Shown: positions 9,749-19,690, numbered from the stretch's first letter. The stretch is 64,000 nucleotides of DNA from Mycobacterium seoulense (GCF_010731595.1 NZ_AP022582.1:1922001-1986000), one strand, 5' to 3'. Numbers and translations: made by a program. The notes: a model not told the origin generated them from the letters alone.

Positions 9749-10627
9749 ATGACCGACCAGCCGCAAGAACGCGCGCGGCCGGCCGCAAAACCGGCCCTGT
9801 CGCCGTCGCGGGCGGCGGACTTCAAGCAGTGCCCGTTGCTGTACCGGTTCCGGGCGATCGACCGCTTGCCCGAGGCGCCGTCGGCCGCACAGCTGCGGGG
9901 CTCGGTGGTGCACGCCGCCCTGCAGCAGCTCTACGGCCTGCCCGCCGCGCAGCGCGGCCCCGACACCGCCCTGTCGCTGGTCGAGCCGGCCTGGGACCAG
10001 GTGATCGCCGCGGCGCCCGACCTGGTCGGCGGATTCGATCCCGAGCAGCGCGGCCAGCTGATCGCCGAGGCGCGGGCGCTGCTCTCCGGCTACTACCGGC
10101 TCGAGGACCCGACCCGCTTCGACCCGCAGTGCTGTGAGGAGCGCGTGGAAGTCGAGCTCGCCGACGGCACCCTGCTGCGCGGCTTCATCGACCGGATCGA
10201 CCTCGCCGCCACCGGGGAGGTACGGGTGGTCGACTACAAGACCGGCAAGGCGCCGCCGGCCGCGCGCGCCCTGGCCGAGTTCAAGGCGATGTTCCAGATG
10301 AAGTTCTACGCGGTGGCCCTGCTGCGCACGCGCGGCGTGCCCCCCACCCGGCTTCGGCTCATCTACCTCGCCGATGGGCAGGTGCTGGACTATTCGCCCG
10401 ACCACGACGAATTACTGCGTTTCGAGAAGACCCTGATGGCGATCTGGCGCGCCATCCAATCCGCCGGCCAGACGGGCGATTTCCGGCCCAGCCAGTCACG
10501 GCTGTGTGACTGGTGCCCACACCAGCAGCACTGCCCGCTGTTCGGTGGAACGCCGCCGGCCTACCCGGGATGGCCGGATTACACTCTGGCGCAAGGGGTT
10601 CCGCAGTCCACCGAACCGGCTGCATGA
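9749..10627 (+). CDS. RecB/AddB-like PD-(D/E)XK nuclease with Fe-S cluster
   Basis: 292-residue RecB-family exonuclease. After the N-terminal LSPSRAADFKQCPLLYRF, the catalytic core GFIDRIDLAATGEVRVVDYKTGKAP carries the D...D-Y-K residues of the PD-(D/E)XK fold. Cys28 together with the C-terminal cluster LCDWCPHQQHC supplies the four cysteines of an iron-sulfur staple seen in AddB-type nucleases. ATG 9749 was chosen because the family begins just before the LSPSR motif and upstream codons overlap trmI antisense. It matches Rv2119. A role in DNA repair is inference from the family. Confidence 0.88.
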   Translation: MTDQPQERARPAAKPALSPSRAADFKQCPLLYRFRAIDRLPEAPSAAQLRGSVVHAALQQLYGLPAAQRGPDTALSLVEPAWDQVIAAAPDLVGGFDPEQRGQLIAEARALLSGYYRLEDPTRFDPQCCEERVEVELADGTLLRGFIDRIDLAATGEVRVVDYKTGKAPPAARALAEFKAMFQMKFYAVALLRTRGVPPTRLRLIYLADGQVLDYSPDHDELLRFEKTLMAIWRAIQSAGQTGDFRPSQSRLCDWCPHQQHCPLFGGTPPAYPGWPDYTLAQGVPQSTEPAA

Positions 10628-10705
10628 CCGCCGACCCTCCCGCCGATGTGATAAGGGTCATTGCGGAGTAACGGCCGCGGAATAGGTCCGCACCGGTCAG
10701 TGCGG

Positions 10706-10711
10706 TATGCT
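10706..10711 (+). promoter_or_regulatory. Candidate -10 element of the helicase gene
   Basis: TATGCT fits the mycobacterial TANNNT -10 pattern and is followed by an unusually long 5' leader of about 180 bases before the helicase ATG. No clear -35 is visible. A long leader is typical of cold-induced DEAD-box genes in other bacteria, so this is a reasonable but weak call. Confidence 0.3.
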
Positions 10712-10846
10712 TTCGTTAACGTTGGCGCCGAATGGCTTGCCAGCACGTCGTGATCGATTCGTTATTTCTTCTCAGATCCCCGCGGGGCGCCGAGTCCGAG
10801 ATGACTTAGGTGCGCACCGCACAGCCTCGAGTCGCGGCGATCGATG

Positions 10847-10861
10847 TTGCCACATTGGCAA
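10847..10861 (+). promoter_or_regulatory. Leader hairpin before the DEAD-box helicase
   Basis: TTGCCA-CAT-TGGCAA is a perfect 6-bp stem with a 3-base loop, ending 35 bases before the helicase start codon. It may shape the 5' leader and could let the helicase control its own translation. No ligand or partner is suggested by sequence. Confidence 0.35.
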
Positions 10862-10896
10862 TCTCGCTACCACCGACGCTTTAGGGACATTCAAAC

Positions 10897-12192
10897 ATGC
10901 TTGAAGACACAACCTTTGCTCACCTCGGGGTGAGCCAACCGCTGGTTGACACGCTCGCTCAGGGCGGCGTCGACCGGCCGTTCCCGATCCAGATCGAAAC
11001 CCTGCCGGATACGCTTGCCGGCCGTGATGTGTTGGGCCGCGGCAAGACCGGCAGCGGCAAGACGCTCGCCTTCTCGATCCCGCTGGTGAGCCGGCTCGAC
11101 GCCGGTAATCGCCGGCCGGGCAAGCCCACCGGGCTGGTGTTGGCGCCCACCCGTGAGCTCGCGACACAGATCGCCGCGACCATCGCGCCGCTCGCCGCGG
11201 TTCGGGGCCTGCGCGTGACCACCATCTTCGGTGGGGTGCCGCAGCACAAGCAGGTCACGGCGCTGAAGGCGGGCATCGACATCGTCGTCGCCTGCCCGGG
11301 CCGCCTGGAAGACCTGATGAAGCAGGGCGTCGTCAAGCTGAGCGCGGTGCAAATCACGGTCATCGACGAGGCCGACCACCTCGCCGATCTGGGCTTCCTG
11401 CCCACCGTTACCCGAATCTTGGCGGCCACACCCACGGGCGGCCAGCGGATGCTGTTCTCGGCCACTCTCGATGCCGCTGTCGACACTCTGGTGAAGCGAT
11501 TCCTCACCAGCCCGGTGACTCGATCGGTGGCAGAACCGACGTCCCTGACGCCCGAGATGACCCATCACTTCTTCTGTGTCGACGGGCCGCAGGCCAAGAA
11601 GGAGTTGGTGCACCGGTTGGCCGCGGGCGAATCCCGGCGAATCCTGTTCATGCGGACCAAGCACCAGGCCCGGAAGCTGGCCCGCCAGCTCACGCAATCG
11701 GGCATCGCGTCGGTCGAGTTGCACGGCAACCTTTCCCAGAACGTGCGGGACCGGAACCTGGCGGCGTTCGCGGCCGGACAGGCGCGAGTGCTCGTCGCGA
11801 CCGACATCGCCGCGCGCGGGGTGCACGTGGACAACGTCGAACTGGTGGTCCACGTCGACCCGCCCGCGGAGCACAAGGCCTACCTGCATCGCTCCGGTCG
11901 CACGGCCCGGGCCGGCGCCTCCGGTGACGTGGTCACCATCGCGCTGCCCGAGCAACGCCGCGACACCGAATCGATGATGCGCAAGGCGGCCATCCGCGCC
12001 GTCCCCCAGCAGGTCACCGCATCCTCCCCCGTCATCCACAACCTGGCCGGCCAGCCCGCGCCGCGCCAGGCCGTCGCCCCCGCGCCGGTGGCCGCGCGCC
12101 GGTCCGCGCCGGCCCCGGTGGCACCACACGGTTCGACGGCGGGGCGCAGCAGGCGGCGCCGGTCCCGTCGCCCCGCCACCACAGCGCGCTAG
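10897..12192 (+). CDS. DEAD-box RNA helicase
   Basis: 431-residue ATP-dependent RNA helicase. Motifs in order: Q motif PFPIQIETLP, motif I GKTGSGKT, Ia PTRELATQ, Ib (CPGRLEDL), motif II VIDEADHLADLGF, motif III FSATLD, motif IV ILFMRTK, motif V LVATDIAARGVHV and motif VI HRSGRTARAG. The C-terminal 75 residues are Ala/Pro/Arg-rich (ending [14 protein letters not shown]) and probably bind RNA without sequence preference. It is RhlE/DeaD-like but I cannot assign the subgroup. From memory, this gene is not at the equivalent place in M. tuberculosis, where Rv2119 is followed directly by Rv2120c. Confidence 0.9.
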   Translation: MLEDTTFAHLGVSQPLVDTLAQGGVDRPFPIQIETLPDTLAGRDVLGRGKTGSGKTLAFSIPLVSRLDAGNRRPGKPTGLVLAPTRELATQIAATIAPLAAVRGLRVTTIFGGVPQHKQVTALKAGIDIVVACPGRLEDLMKQGVVKLSAVQITVIDEADHLADLGFLPTVTRILAATPTGGQRMLFSATLDAAVDTLVKRFLTSPVTRSVAEPTSLTPEMTHHFFCVDGPQAKKELVHRLAAGESRRILFMRTKHQARKLARQLTQSGIASVELHGNLSQNVRDRNLAAFAAGQARVLVATDIAARGVHVDNVELVVHVDPPAEHKAYLHRSGRTARAGASGDVVTIALPEQRRDTESMMRKAAIRAVPQQVTASSPVIHNLAGQPAPRQAVAPAPVAARRSAPAPVAPHGSTAGRSRRRRSRRPATTAR

Positions 12193-12244
12193 TTCGATGG
12201 TGGCGACCCGCCGCGCCCGGCTACGCCGCGCTTGCGATCGCCAC
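12191..12244. repeat. 54-base tandem repeat, copy 1
   Basis: First of two adjacent 54-base units (52 of 54 positions identical) filling the space between convergent genes. Each unit has GTGGCGA near its 5' end and TCGCCAC at its 3' end, so it can fold into a long imperfect GC-rich hairpin. Confidence 0.9.
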
Positions 12245-12298
12245 AGTCCGATGGTGGCGACCCGCCGCGCCCGGCCACGCCGCGCTTGCGATCGCCAC
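12245..12298. repeat. 54-base tandem repeat, copy 2
   Basis: Second unit, directly abutting copy 1. Its last base is the first base of the stop codon region of the oxidoreductase (stop at 12298-12300 on the minus strand). The position between two convergent genes suggests transcription-termination or REP-like function. Confidence 0.9.
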
Positions 12299-13671
12299 TA
12301 GTCCACCAGCGGGGCAATCTCCTGCAGCATGGTGGGCACCAGCTCGCTGACGGTGGGATGGATGTGCATGGTGCGCGCCAGCGTGGTGTAGGGCGCCTTG
12401 GCCGACATGACGTCCAGGATGGCGTGAATCGCCTCGTCGCCGCCGACGCCGAAGATGGCCGCTCCCAAGATCTCTTGGGTCTCGGCGTCGACCACCACCT
12501 TCATAAAGCCTTGCGTCTCACCCTTTTCCACGGCCCGGCCGACTCTTGTCATCGGGCGCTTACCGACCAGCGCCCTGCGTCCCGACGCGCGGACCTGGTC
12601 GACGGTCATGCCCGCCCGCCCCAGCGGGGGGTCGATGTAGAGCGCGTAAGTGGTGATGCGGTCGCTCACCCGCCGCGGGTCGCCGTCGAGGAGGTTGGCG
12701 GCGACGATCTCGAAATCGTTGTAGGAGGTGTGGGTGAAGGCGCCCCTGCCGTTGCAGTCCCCCATCGCCCAGATGTGGTCGACGTTGGTCTTGAGCTGGT
12801 CGTCGACCACGATGTAGCCGCGGGCGTCGGTCTGCACGCCCGCCGCCTCCAGGCCCAGGTCGTCGGTGTTGGGTCGCCGGCCCACGGCCAGTAGCAGGTG
12901 ACTTCCGGCGACCGGGTCGGCGCCGCCGCCGGGCGTTAGCTCAAAACCGTTGTCGGTCTTGGTGATCCGCACGTCGTCGGCGCCGACGACGATGTCGATG
13001 CCCTCGTCCTCGAGGATGTCGCGGACGGTGGCGGACACGTCCTCGTCTTCGCGGGACGCCAGACGCGACCCCCGCTCGACAACCGTCACCCGCGCTCCGA
13101 AGCGCCGGTACATCTGCGCGAACTCCAGCGCGATGTAGCTGCCGCCCAGGATGACCAGATGATCCGGCAGCGTGTCGAGTTCGAGGATCGAGACGTTGGT
13201 GAGGAACTCGACGTCGGAAAGGCCCGGGATGTCCGGCACCACGGCGCGGCCACCGACGTTGAGGAAGATCCGATCGGCGCGCAGGGCGGTGCCGTCGACG
13301 CGCACGGTGTGCGGATCCTCGAAGCGGGCGTGCCCGCGAACGACGGTGCAGCCGTCCATGCCCGCCAGCCAGTCCTCGACGCCCTTGCGGTCGCCCAGCA
13401 TGATTTCGTCTTTGCGCGCCTTGACTTTGGCCATGTCAACGCTGACCGGCCCGGTCGCCACCCCGAAGTCGGCACCGCGGCGCGCGAGGTGCGCGGCGTA
13501 CGCGCTGGCCACCAGCGTCTTCGTCGGGATGCATCCGGTGTTGACGCAGGTGCCGCCGATGAGTTTGCGCTCCACCAGCGCGACGCGCTGCCCCGCCGCC
13601 GTCAGCCGCCCCGCCAGCGGTGGCCCGGCCTGTCCGGCCCCGACGATGATCGCGTCGAAATGCTGTGTCAC
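12298..13671 (-). CDS. FAD-dependent pyridine nucleotide-disulfide oxidoreductase
   Basis: 457-residue class I flavoprotein disulfide reductase, resembling mercuric reductase/lipoamide dehydrogenase. The FAD motif is GAGQAG (11-16), the redox-active pair is Cys42-Val-Asn-Thr-Gly-Cys47 within GGTCVNTGCIPTKT, the NAD(P) site lies in VILGGSYIALEFAQ, and the second FAD motif is HIWAMGDC. The C-terminal dimer segment HIHPTVSELVP contains the His-Glu base pair. No N-terminal heavy-metal domain or C-terminal Cys pair is present, so mercury reduction is unlikely; the true substrate is unknown. The GTG start overlaps the DUF4126 stop by 4 bases, so it forms an operon with it. Confidence 0.88.
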   Translation of the reverse strand: MTQHFDAIIVGAGQAGPPLAGRLTAAGQRVALVERKLIGGTCVNTGCIPTKTLVASAYAAHLARRGADFGVATGPVSVDMAKVKARKDEIMLGDRKGVEDWLAGMDGCTVVRGHARFEDPHTVRVDGTALRADRIFLNVGGRAVVPDIPGLSDVEFLTNVSILELDTLPDHLVILGGSYIALEFAQMYRRFGARVTVVERGSRLASREDEDVSATVRDILEDEGIDIVVGADDVRITKTDNGFELTPGGGADPVAGSHLLLAVGRRPNTDDLGLEAAGVQTDARGYIVVDDQLKTNVDHIWAMGDCNGRGAFTHTSYNDFEIVAANLLDGDPRRVSDRITTYALYIDPPLGRAGMTVDQVRASGRRALVGKRPMTRVGRAVEKGETQGFMKVVVDAETQEILGAAIFGVGGDEAIHAILDVMSAKAPYTTLARTMHIHPTVSELVPTMLQEIAPLVD

Positions 13672-14177
13672 TTAACCGCCGTCAGCAGGTACTCGGTCAG
13701 CACGTGGCCGGTCACCGCGACGATGACGAATCCACCGACGATCGCGACCGCGTCCTCCAGCAGCGCGATCGGCAGATCCCGTCCGGCGACGGCGGCCAGG
13801 CGTTTGCGCGCCTGGTAACCACCCAGGGTGCCGAGCACCGCCCCGACGACGCCCGCGCCGAGCGCGGAAAACGTCCAGTGCGGCCAGGCGCCCAGGACCG
13901 CGCCCGCCAGCCCGCCCGTGACGATCCGGGCGGCGAAGATCGGTGGCGCCGTGCGGGCGGGCGTCTTGGGCAGCTTGTCGTTGACCAGTTCGCCGACGGC
14001 GAGGACGGTGAAGACGACCACCGTGATGATGCTGGCCATCCAGCCGGCCCACGTGCCATGCAGGTCGATCCACCCCAGGAAGGCAGCCCAGGCGACCACG
14101 GCGGGAGCCGTCAACGAGCGCAACCCGGCGACGACACCGATCAGTAAAGCCAGCAGCAGAATAAGCGCATGTGTCAC
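13668..14177 (-). CDS. DUF4126 membrane protein (Rv2120c-like)
   Basis: 169-residue membrane protein. I chose GTG 14177 (VTHALILLLALLIGVVAG) because AGGAGG at 14184-14189 sits 6 bases upstream; a longer frame to 14225 lacks a ribosome site. Hydrophobic segments occur at about 3-25, 38-55 and in the C-terminal half, with glycine-rich GGLAGAVLG and GAGVVGAVLGTLGG stretches typical of DUF4126. The function is unknown. It is the first gene of a two-gene operon with the flavin oxidoreductase, with which it overlaps by GTGA. Confidence 0.85.
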   Translation of the reverse strand: MTHALILLLALLIGVVAGLRSLTAPAVVAWAAFLGWIDLHGTWAGWMASIITVVVFTVLAVGELVNDKLPKTPARTAPPIFAARIVTGGLAGAVLGAWPHWTFSALGAGVVGAVLGTLGGYQARKRLAAVAGRDLPIALLEDAVAIVGGFVIVAVTGHVLTEYLLTAVK

Positions 14178-14291
14178 GAAGACCCTCCTGGGACGACCCG
14201 GCAACGGCAAGGGATGACGGCCCATGGGGGTAACACGGGCAAGCAGCCCTAGGCGGACGCTAACACAGCCGCGGGCACAGCACCCGTTCGG

Positions 14292-15449
<1,158 letters not shown>

Positions 15450-15486
15450 TCACGGCGGTTTCACTCCGGCGGGCCCGGCGCCACGG

Positions 15487-16089
15487 TCAGTCGAATCCGG
15501 CGAGGGTGATCCGCAGCGCTTCTTCCAATTGCTCGTGAAAGCGCGGGCTGGTGGCAATATCCGATGCCAGCCACCCGTCGAGAACGAATTTCACTGTCGC
15601 CAAACTCGTGTGGACCAACAGCGCGGGCCGGATGTCCACCGCCGCGTCCACGCCCATGCGCTGGGCGACCTGATCGATCAGCTTGCTGTGGTCGGTTTGG
15701 CTGACCAGCACGGACTTGCTCAAGAGGTGGGGCGCGGTCGCGACGGCGTGGCGCCAGCGATCGAGGTTGTCAACCCCGCTGACATCTCTGGCGTGCGTGA
15801 CGAACAGCTGGATCAAGGCTTCGACCGGCGACTCATCGGGGGGCCGCGCGCTGTACGAACCGACGATCTCGGCGGCCGCCTCCCGGACCGGATCGACCAG
15901 CAGACCCTCCTTGGTGGGCGCGTACCGGAAATAGGTGCTGATGGAGACCCCGGCGGCCGCGGCGATGTCCTCCGTCGTCACCGCCTCGAAACCGCGTTCG
16001 GCGAAAAGCCTTTGCGCGGTCTGCTGGATCGTGGTCAGCAAGGCGGCCCGCCGTCGGTCCCGCAACGAACCGGTGTTTGCTGAGGGCAT
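15487..16089 (-). CDS. TetR-family transcriptional regulator
   Basis: 200-residue regulator, if the ATG at 16089 with AAGGTG just upstream is used; a TTG at 16119 would add ten residues. The N-terminal helix-turn-helix is in AERGFEAVTTEDIAAAAGVS followed by ISTYFRYAPTKEGLL, the classic TetR signature. The C-terminal ligand domain is variable. It is divergent from the mce operon, with about 300 bases between the two start codons, and is the obvious candidate to control that operon. TetR regulators of lipid-import mce operons (Mce3R, KstR) are known in mycobacteria; the ligand here is unknown. Confidence 0.9.
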   Translation of the reverse strand: MPSANTGSLRDRRRAALLTTIQQTAQRLFAERGFEAVTTEDIAAAAGVSISTYFRYAPTKEGLLVDPVREAAAEIVGSYSARPPDESPVEALIQLFVTHARDVSGVDNLDRWRHAVATAPHLLSKSVLVSQTDHSKLIDQVAQRMGVDAAVDIRPALLVHTSLATVKFVLDGWLASDIATSPRFHEQLEEALRITLAGFD

Positions 16090-16161
16090 GCGATCACCTT
16101 CGTCATTCCGACGTTCCAACCCCGCGGCGCAGTCCAGCGACGAACCGAGATGAGTGACTCT

Positions 16162-16246
16162 ACACTATTGAAAGTCCCTATCAAGTAGGCTAGTGTGATG
16201 CGGCACACACCGATGAACTGCAGAGTCTAAGGGCTTGTTGACACTA
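16162..16246. promoter_or_regulatory. Possible TetR operator half-sites and mce promoter
   Basis: The 6-mer ACACTA occurs at 16162-16167 and 16241-16246, and its complement TAGTGT at 16191-16196, all in the region between the divergent TetR gene and yrbEA. ACACTATT is repeated exactly at 16162 and 16241. The third site overlaps a TTGACA (16238-16243) that could be a -35; TAGCCT at 16259-16264 is a weak -10 candidate with a 15-base spacer. If that promoter is used, the ATG at 16268 could not be the start of yrbEA. Confidence 0.35.
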
Positions 16247-16393
16247 TTTTAATAAGAATAGCCTTCAATGGCGCTCGAGGTCGTCTGCTCGGCACTCAGG
16301 GATTCAGGGTGGGGAGAGGGCCGATGGAAGCGGCAGCTGGTACGCGATGACCGGTGCCAAGAGTTTGCTGGCCGCACGCCGGGTTACGCCGTT

Positions 16394-17233
16394 ATGACGA
16401 CACAGGTCGATGGCGTCGTCGCCATCCGGGACTGGTCGGCCGGGTACGTGCGACGCCACCCGGTCGCCTCGCTGACGACCGTCGGCGAACAGTTCGTGCT
16501 GGGTGTGCGCACCGTTCAATACTTCTTCTTCGACCTGGTGACCGGCCGATTCCAATGGCAAGAGTTCGTCCGCCAGGGCGCGTTCATGGCCGGCACCGCC
16601 GTGTTGCCGACGATTCTGGTGTCGCTGCCCATCAGCGTCACCCTTTCCATCCAGTTCGCGCTGCTTGCCGGCCAGGTCGGGGCCACGTCGCTGGCCGGGG
16701 CCGCGAGCGGGCTCGCGGTCATCCGGCAGGGGGCCTCGCTGGTGGCCGCGGTGCTCATGGCATCGGCTGTCGGGTCGGCCATCACCGCCGACCTGGGTTC
16801 GCGAACGATGCGCGAGGAGACCGACGCGATGGAGGTGATGGGCGTCTCGGTGATCCGCCGTCTGGTCGTCCCTCGCTTCGCCGCGGCGGTGATGATCGGC
16901 GTGGCCCTCACCGGGGTGGTGTGCTTCGCCGGATTCTTCGCGAGCTACATGTTCAACGTCTACTTCCAGAACGGTGCACCGGGCAGCTTCGTGTCGACGT
17001 TCGCGTCGTTCGCGACGACCGGCGACATGATCCTGGCGCTGCTGAAGGCGATCGTGTTCGGCGCCATCGTGGCGATCGTGTCAAGCCAGAAAGGCTTGTC
17101 CACCAAGGGCGGACCGACGGGAGTCGCCAACTCGGTCAACGCGGCGGTCGTCGAGGCGATCCTGCTGCTGATGATCGTCAACGTCGCCATCAGCCAGCTC
17201 TACATCATGTTGTCGCCCCGGACGGGGCTGTGA
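16394..17233 (+). CDS. yrbEA: YrbEA, MlaE-type permease of an mce system
   Basis: Membrane permease half of an ABC-type lipid importer. I chose ATG 16394 (MTTQVDGVVAIRDW, 279 residues) because family members begin close to this point; the open frame extends to an ATG at 16268 with non-conserved sequence. The DUF140/MlaE core is visible as AGAASGLAVIRQGASLVAAVL and the coupling loop LGSRTMREETDAMEVMGV, where the ATPase MceG would dock. Around five to six membrane segments follow. The yrbEB start lies 1 base after its stop. Confidence 0.9.
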   Translation: MTTQVDGVVAIRDWSAGYVRRHPVASLTTVGEQFVLGVRTVQYFFFDLVTGRFQWQEFVRQGAFMAGTAVLPTILVSLPISVTLSIQFALLAGQVGATSLAGAASGLAVIRQGASLVAAVLMASAVGSAITADLGSRTMREETDAMEVMGVSVIRRLVVPRFAAAVMIGVALTGVVCFAGFFASYMFNVYFQNGAPGSFVSTFASFATTGDMILALLKAIVFGAIVAIVSSQKGLSTKGGPTGVANSVNAAVVEAILLLMIVNVAISQLYIMLSPRTGL

Positions 17234-17234
17234 C

Positions 17235-18098
17235 GTGACGGCCTCCGCCTATCGACCGTTTGCCCCGATCTCTGTCCCACTCGCCCGGCTCTACCACAGG
17301 GGCACGGTCCCGGTCATCCGGCTCGGTCATTTGCTGGTGTTCTTCGTCCGCGCGCTGGTCGCCGTACCGCTCGCCTTGCGCCAGTACAGGGGCGAGTTTC
17401 TGCGGCTGCTGTCCAACATCACCTGGGGCAACGGCTCCATCGTGGTGGGTGGCGGCACCGCCGGTGTGGCGGTCGTGCTCGGCATGACCGTCGGCGCGCT
17501 CGTCGGGATCGAGGGATACAACTTCCTGGATCTGCTCGGCCTCGGGCCGGCAACCGGGTTCGTCTCCTCGTTGGTCAACACCCGCGAGTTGGCTCCTCTG
17601 ATGGCATCGCTCGCCTTCGCGATGCAGGGCGGCTGCCGCTTCACCGCCCAACTCGGATCCATGCGCATCGCCGAGGAGATCGATGCGATGGAATCCATTG
17701 CGATCCGCCCGATCCCCTACCTGGTGACCACCCGGCTCATCGCCTCGGTGGTCGCGATCGTCCCGTTGTACGCCGCGTGCCTGGCGATCGGATACCTGAG
17801 CACGCAAATAGTGGTGGAAATCGGCAGTGGCGGCTCGACCGGTTCCTACTTGCACTACTTCACGCTGATGCTGGCCGGCCAGGACATCGTCTACTCGTTG
17901 ATCAAGGCCGTCGTCTTCGTCTGGATCGCGTCCACGATCCAGTGCTACTACGGGTATTACGCCAGCGGCGGGCCCGAGGGTGTGGGGGTCGCCGCGGGAC
18001 ATGGCATGCGGGCCAGCATCACCGTCGTGATCATCGTGAACATGCTGCTGACCATGGCGTTGTGGGGCGTCGACTCGGGCGCAAGGTTCGGCGGGTAG
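17235..18098 (+). CDS. yrbEB: YrbEB, MlaE-type permease of an mce system
   Basis: Second permease subunit, 287 residues from GTG 17235. It carries the same family landmarks as YrbEA: GFVSSLVNTRELAPLMASL, the coupling helix LGSMRIAEEIDAMESI and multiple hydrophobic segments, ending in a conserved TVVIIVNMLLTMALWG helix. YrbEA/YrbEB form the channel of a lipid importer energised by the unlinked ATPase MceG. mceA begins 23 bases downstream. Confidence 0.93.
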   Translation: MTASAYRPFAPISVPLARLYHRGTVPVIRLGHLLVFFVRALVAVPLALRQYRGEFLRLLSNITWGNGSIVVGGGTAGVAVVLGMTVGALVGIEGYNFLDLLGLGPATGFVSSLVNTRELAPLMASLAFAMQGGCRFTAQLGSMRIAEEIDAMESIAIRPIPYLVTTRLIASVVAIVPLYAACLAIGYLSTQIVVEIGSGGSTGSYLHYFTLMLAGQDIVYSLIKAVVFVWIASTIQCYYGYYASGGPEGVGVAAGHGMRASITVVIIVNMLLTMALWGVDSGARFGG

Positions 18099-18121
18099 GC
18101 CGGTGGCGAGGTCGGTGGAAC

Positions 18122-19690
18122 ATGCCCAACTCCTTTGAGCTGGACGGACGCGGCCCCTCCGACCGCCAGCTGCTCGGCATCGGCATCGCGGTGGTGCTGG
18201 TCAGCGCCCTGCTCACTACCGCGATGTTGGTCAAATCCACTGGCCGGCTGAACGATTACGTGCGGGTGGTCGCCGATCTGGTCAACGTGGGCGACGGCCT
18301 GCCGCAAAAGTCGGACGTCAAGTACCACGGCGTACTGGTTGGGATGGTCAACGGCGTCGTCCCCGCAGAGCACGGCAAACCGAACTATGTCCACATCGAC
18401 CTCAAACAGGAGTACGCCAAGTCGATTCCGGCCAGCGTGACCGCGCGCGTGGTGCCCAGCAACGTATTCGCCGTGTCGTCGGTTCAGCTGGTCGGCAACG
18501 GCCCCGGCGCGACAATCCGTGCCGGCGCGCATATCTCAGAAGACCGGCGGCTTCCGACCGTTCTCTTTCAGACAACGGTGAGCAAGTTGCGCGACGTGCT
18601 CGCCGCAGCGGGACGCGGCCGCGACGACAGGTCGGTGGGGATCCTGGCCGCCCTGGGTGCCGCCACCGACCACCGCCGCGTCAGCCTGCTCAACGCCGGT
18701 GCGCAATTGAATCGCCTTCTCGATCAGCTGAATTCGATTGTCAGCACCGACACCGGCCCGTCCACGGTGTCCGCGCTGCTGGATGCGACCCGTGGGCTCG
18801 CGCAGACGGCCCCCGATCTTCTCGACGCTTTGCACCAGGCCGTTGAGCCGATGCGGACCTTCGCCGAAACACGCGGACAGTTGGCTTCGCTGCTGTCGGG
18901 CGCCGACGACACGGTCGGCACGACGCGTCAGTCGATCGGCAACCACGTCGACCAACTCATCCGCATCACCACCGATTTCACCCCGGTCCTCGGCGTGCTG
19001 GCGCAGAAGTCGAACAACTTTGTGCCCGCGGTGACCAAATTGGACAACCTGGCCAACCAGTTCATGGAGCAGGTCTGGAACCCGGAGACCAACCTGGGCA
19101 ACATGCGCGCGATACTGACGTTCACGCCCAGTTCCACCTACACCCGGGCCGACTGTCCGCACTACGGCGAGCTGAAGGGGCCCAGCTGTTTCACCGCACC
19201 GCTGGTTCCGGTGCGGCCGGATCTGCCCGAAGTGCTGCTGCCGCAGAATTATCAGCCGCCCAAGGATCTGGCGCCGCCCCCCGGGACGGTGATCGGCCCG
19301 GACGGAAACCTCGTCGCCGTGGGCCCACCGCTGATCAACCCGAACCCCAACTTGTCCGATCCGAATCCCCCGCTGCCCGCAGGGGTTACGCCGTCGCCAC
19401 CCGTGCCGGGGAGTGCCAATCCCGACAACCCCTCGCCGGGGGCCCCCGCGACGCCACAACCGCACGAGCCATGGGTCGCGCCGGTGGCGCCCAAGGCGCC
19501 GTGGATTCCGCAGGCCTCGTTCGGCGGGAACGTGGGACCCGTGGGGAGCCAGTACGAACGAAACATGTTGGGCGTCATCACCGGCGCACCGGCGACCGAA
19601 GCCACCGAGCTGCTGCTGGGTCCGGTCGCCAGGGGCACCACGGTTTCCTTGACCCCCGCAGCGGCGCACCCACCCGGGGAGGCCAAATGA
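18122..19690 (+). CDS. mceA: MceA, Mce-family lipid-transport protein
   Basis: 522-residue Mce protein. A single N-terminal membrane helix (about 18-38) anchors it. The MCE/MlaD domain spans about 45-125 (DLVNVGDGLPQKSDVKYHGV, GMVNGVV). A helical needle-forming region with many Asn/Leu heptads follows to about 340. The C-terminus from about 375 is unusually long and Pro/Asn-rich (INPNPNLSDPNPPLPAG), then ends in a short conserved-looking segment. The ATG lies just before the hydrophobic helix. The next gene overlaps by ATGA (19687-19690). Confidence 0.92.
   Translation: MPNSFELDGRGPSDRQLLGIGIAVVLVSALLTTAMLVKSTGRLNDYVRVVADLVNVGDGLPQKSDVKYHGVLVGMVNGVVPAEHGKPNYVHIDLKQEYAKSIPASVTARVVPSNVFAVSSVQLVGNGPGATIRAGAHISEDRRLPTVLFQTTVSKLRDVLAAAGRGRDDRSVGILAALGAATDHRRVSLLNAGAQLNRLLDQLNSIVSTDTGPSTVSALLDATRGLAQTAPDLLDALHQAVEPMRTFAETRGQLASLLSGADDTVGTTRQSIGNHVDQLIRITTDFTPVLGVLAQKSNNFVPAVTKLDNLANQFMEQVWNPETNLGNMRAILTFTPSSTYTRADCPHYGELKGPSCFTAPLVPVRPDLPEVLLPQNYQPPKDLAPPPGTVIGPDGNLVAVGPPLINPNPNLSDPNPPLPAGVTPSPPVPGSANPDNPSPGAPATPQPHEPWVAPVAPKAPWIPQASFGGNVGPVGSQYERNMLGVITGAPATEATELLLGPVARGTTVSLTPAAAHPPGEAK

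Noticed and set aside
16268..16393. Upstream extension of yrbEA by 42 codons
   Set aside because: No ribosome site, no similarity to YrbE N-termini, and it would overlap the candidate promoter.
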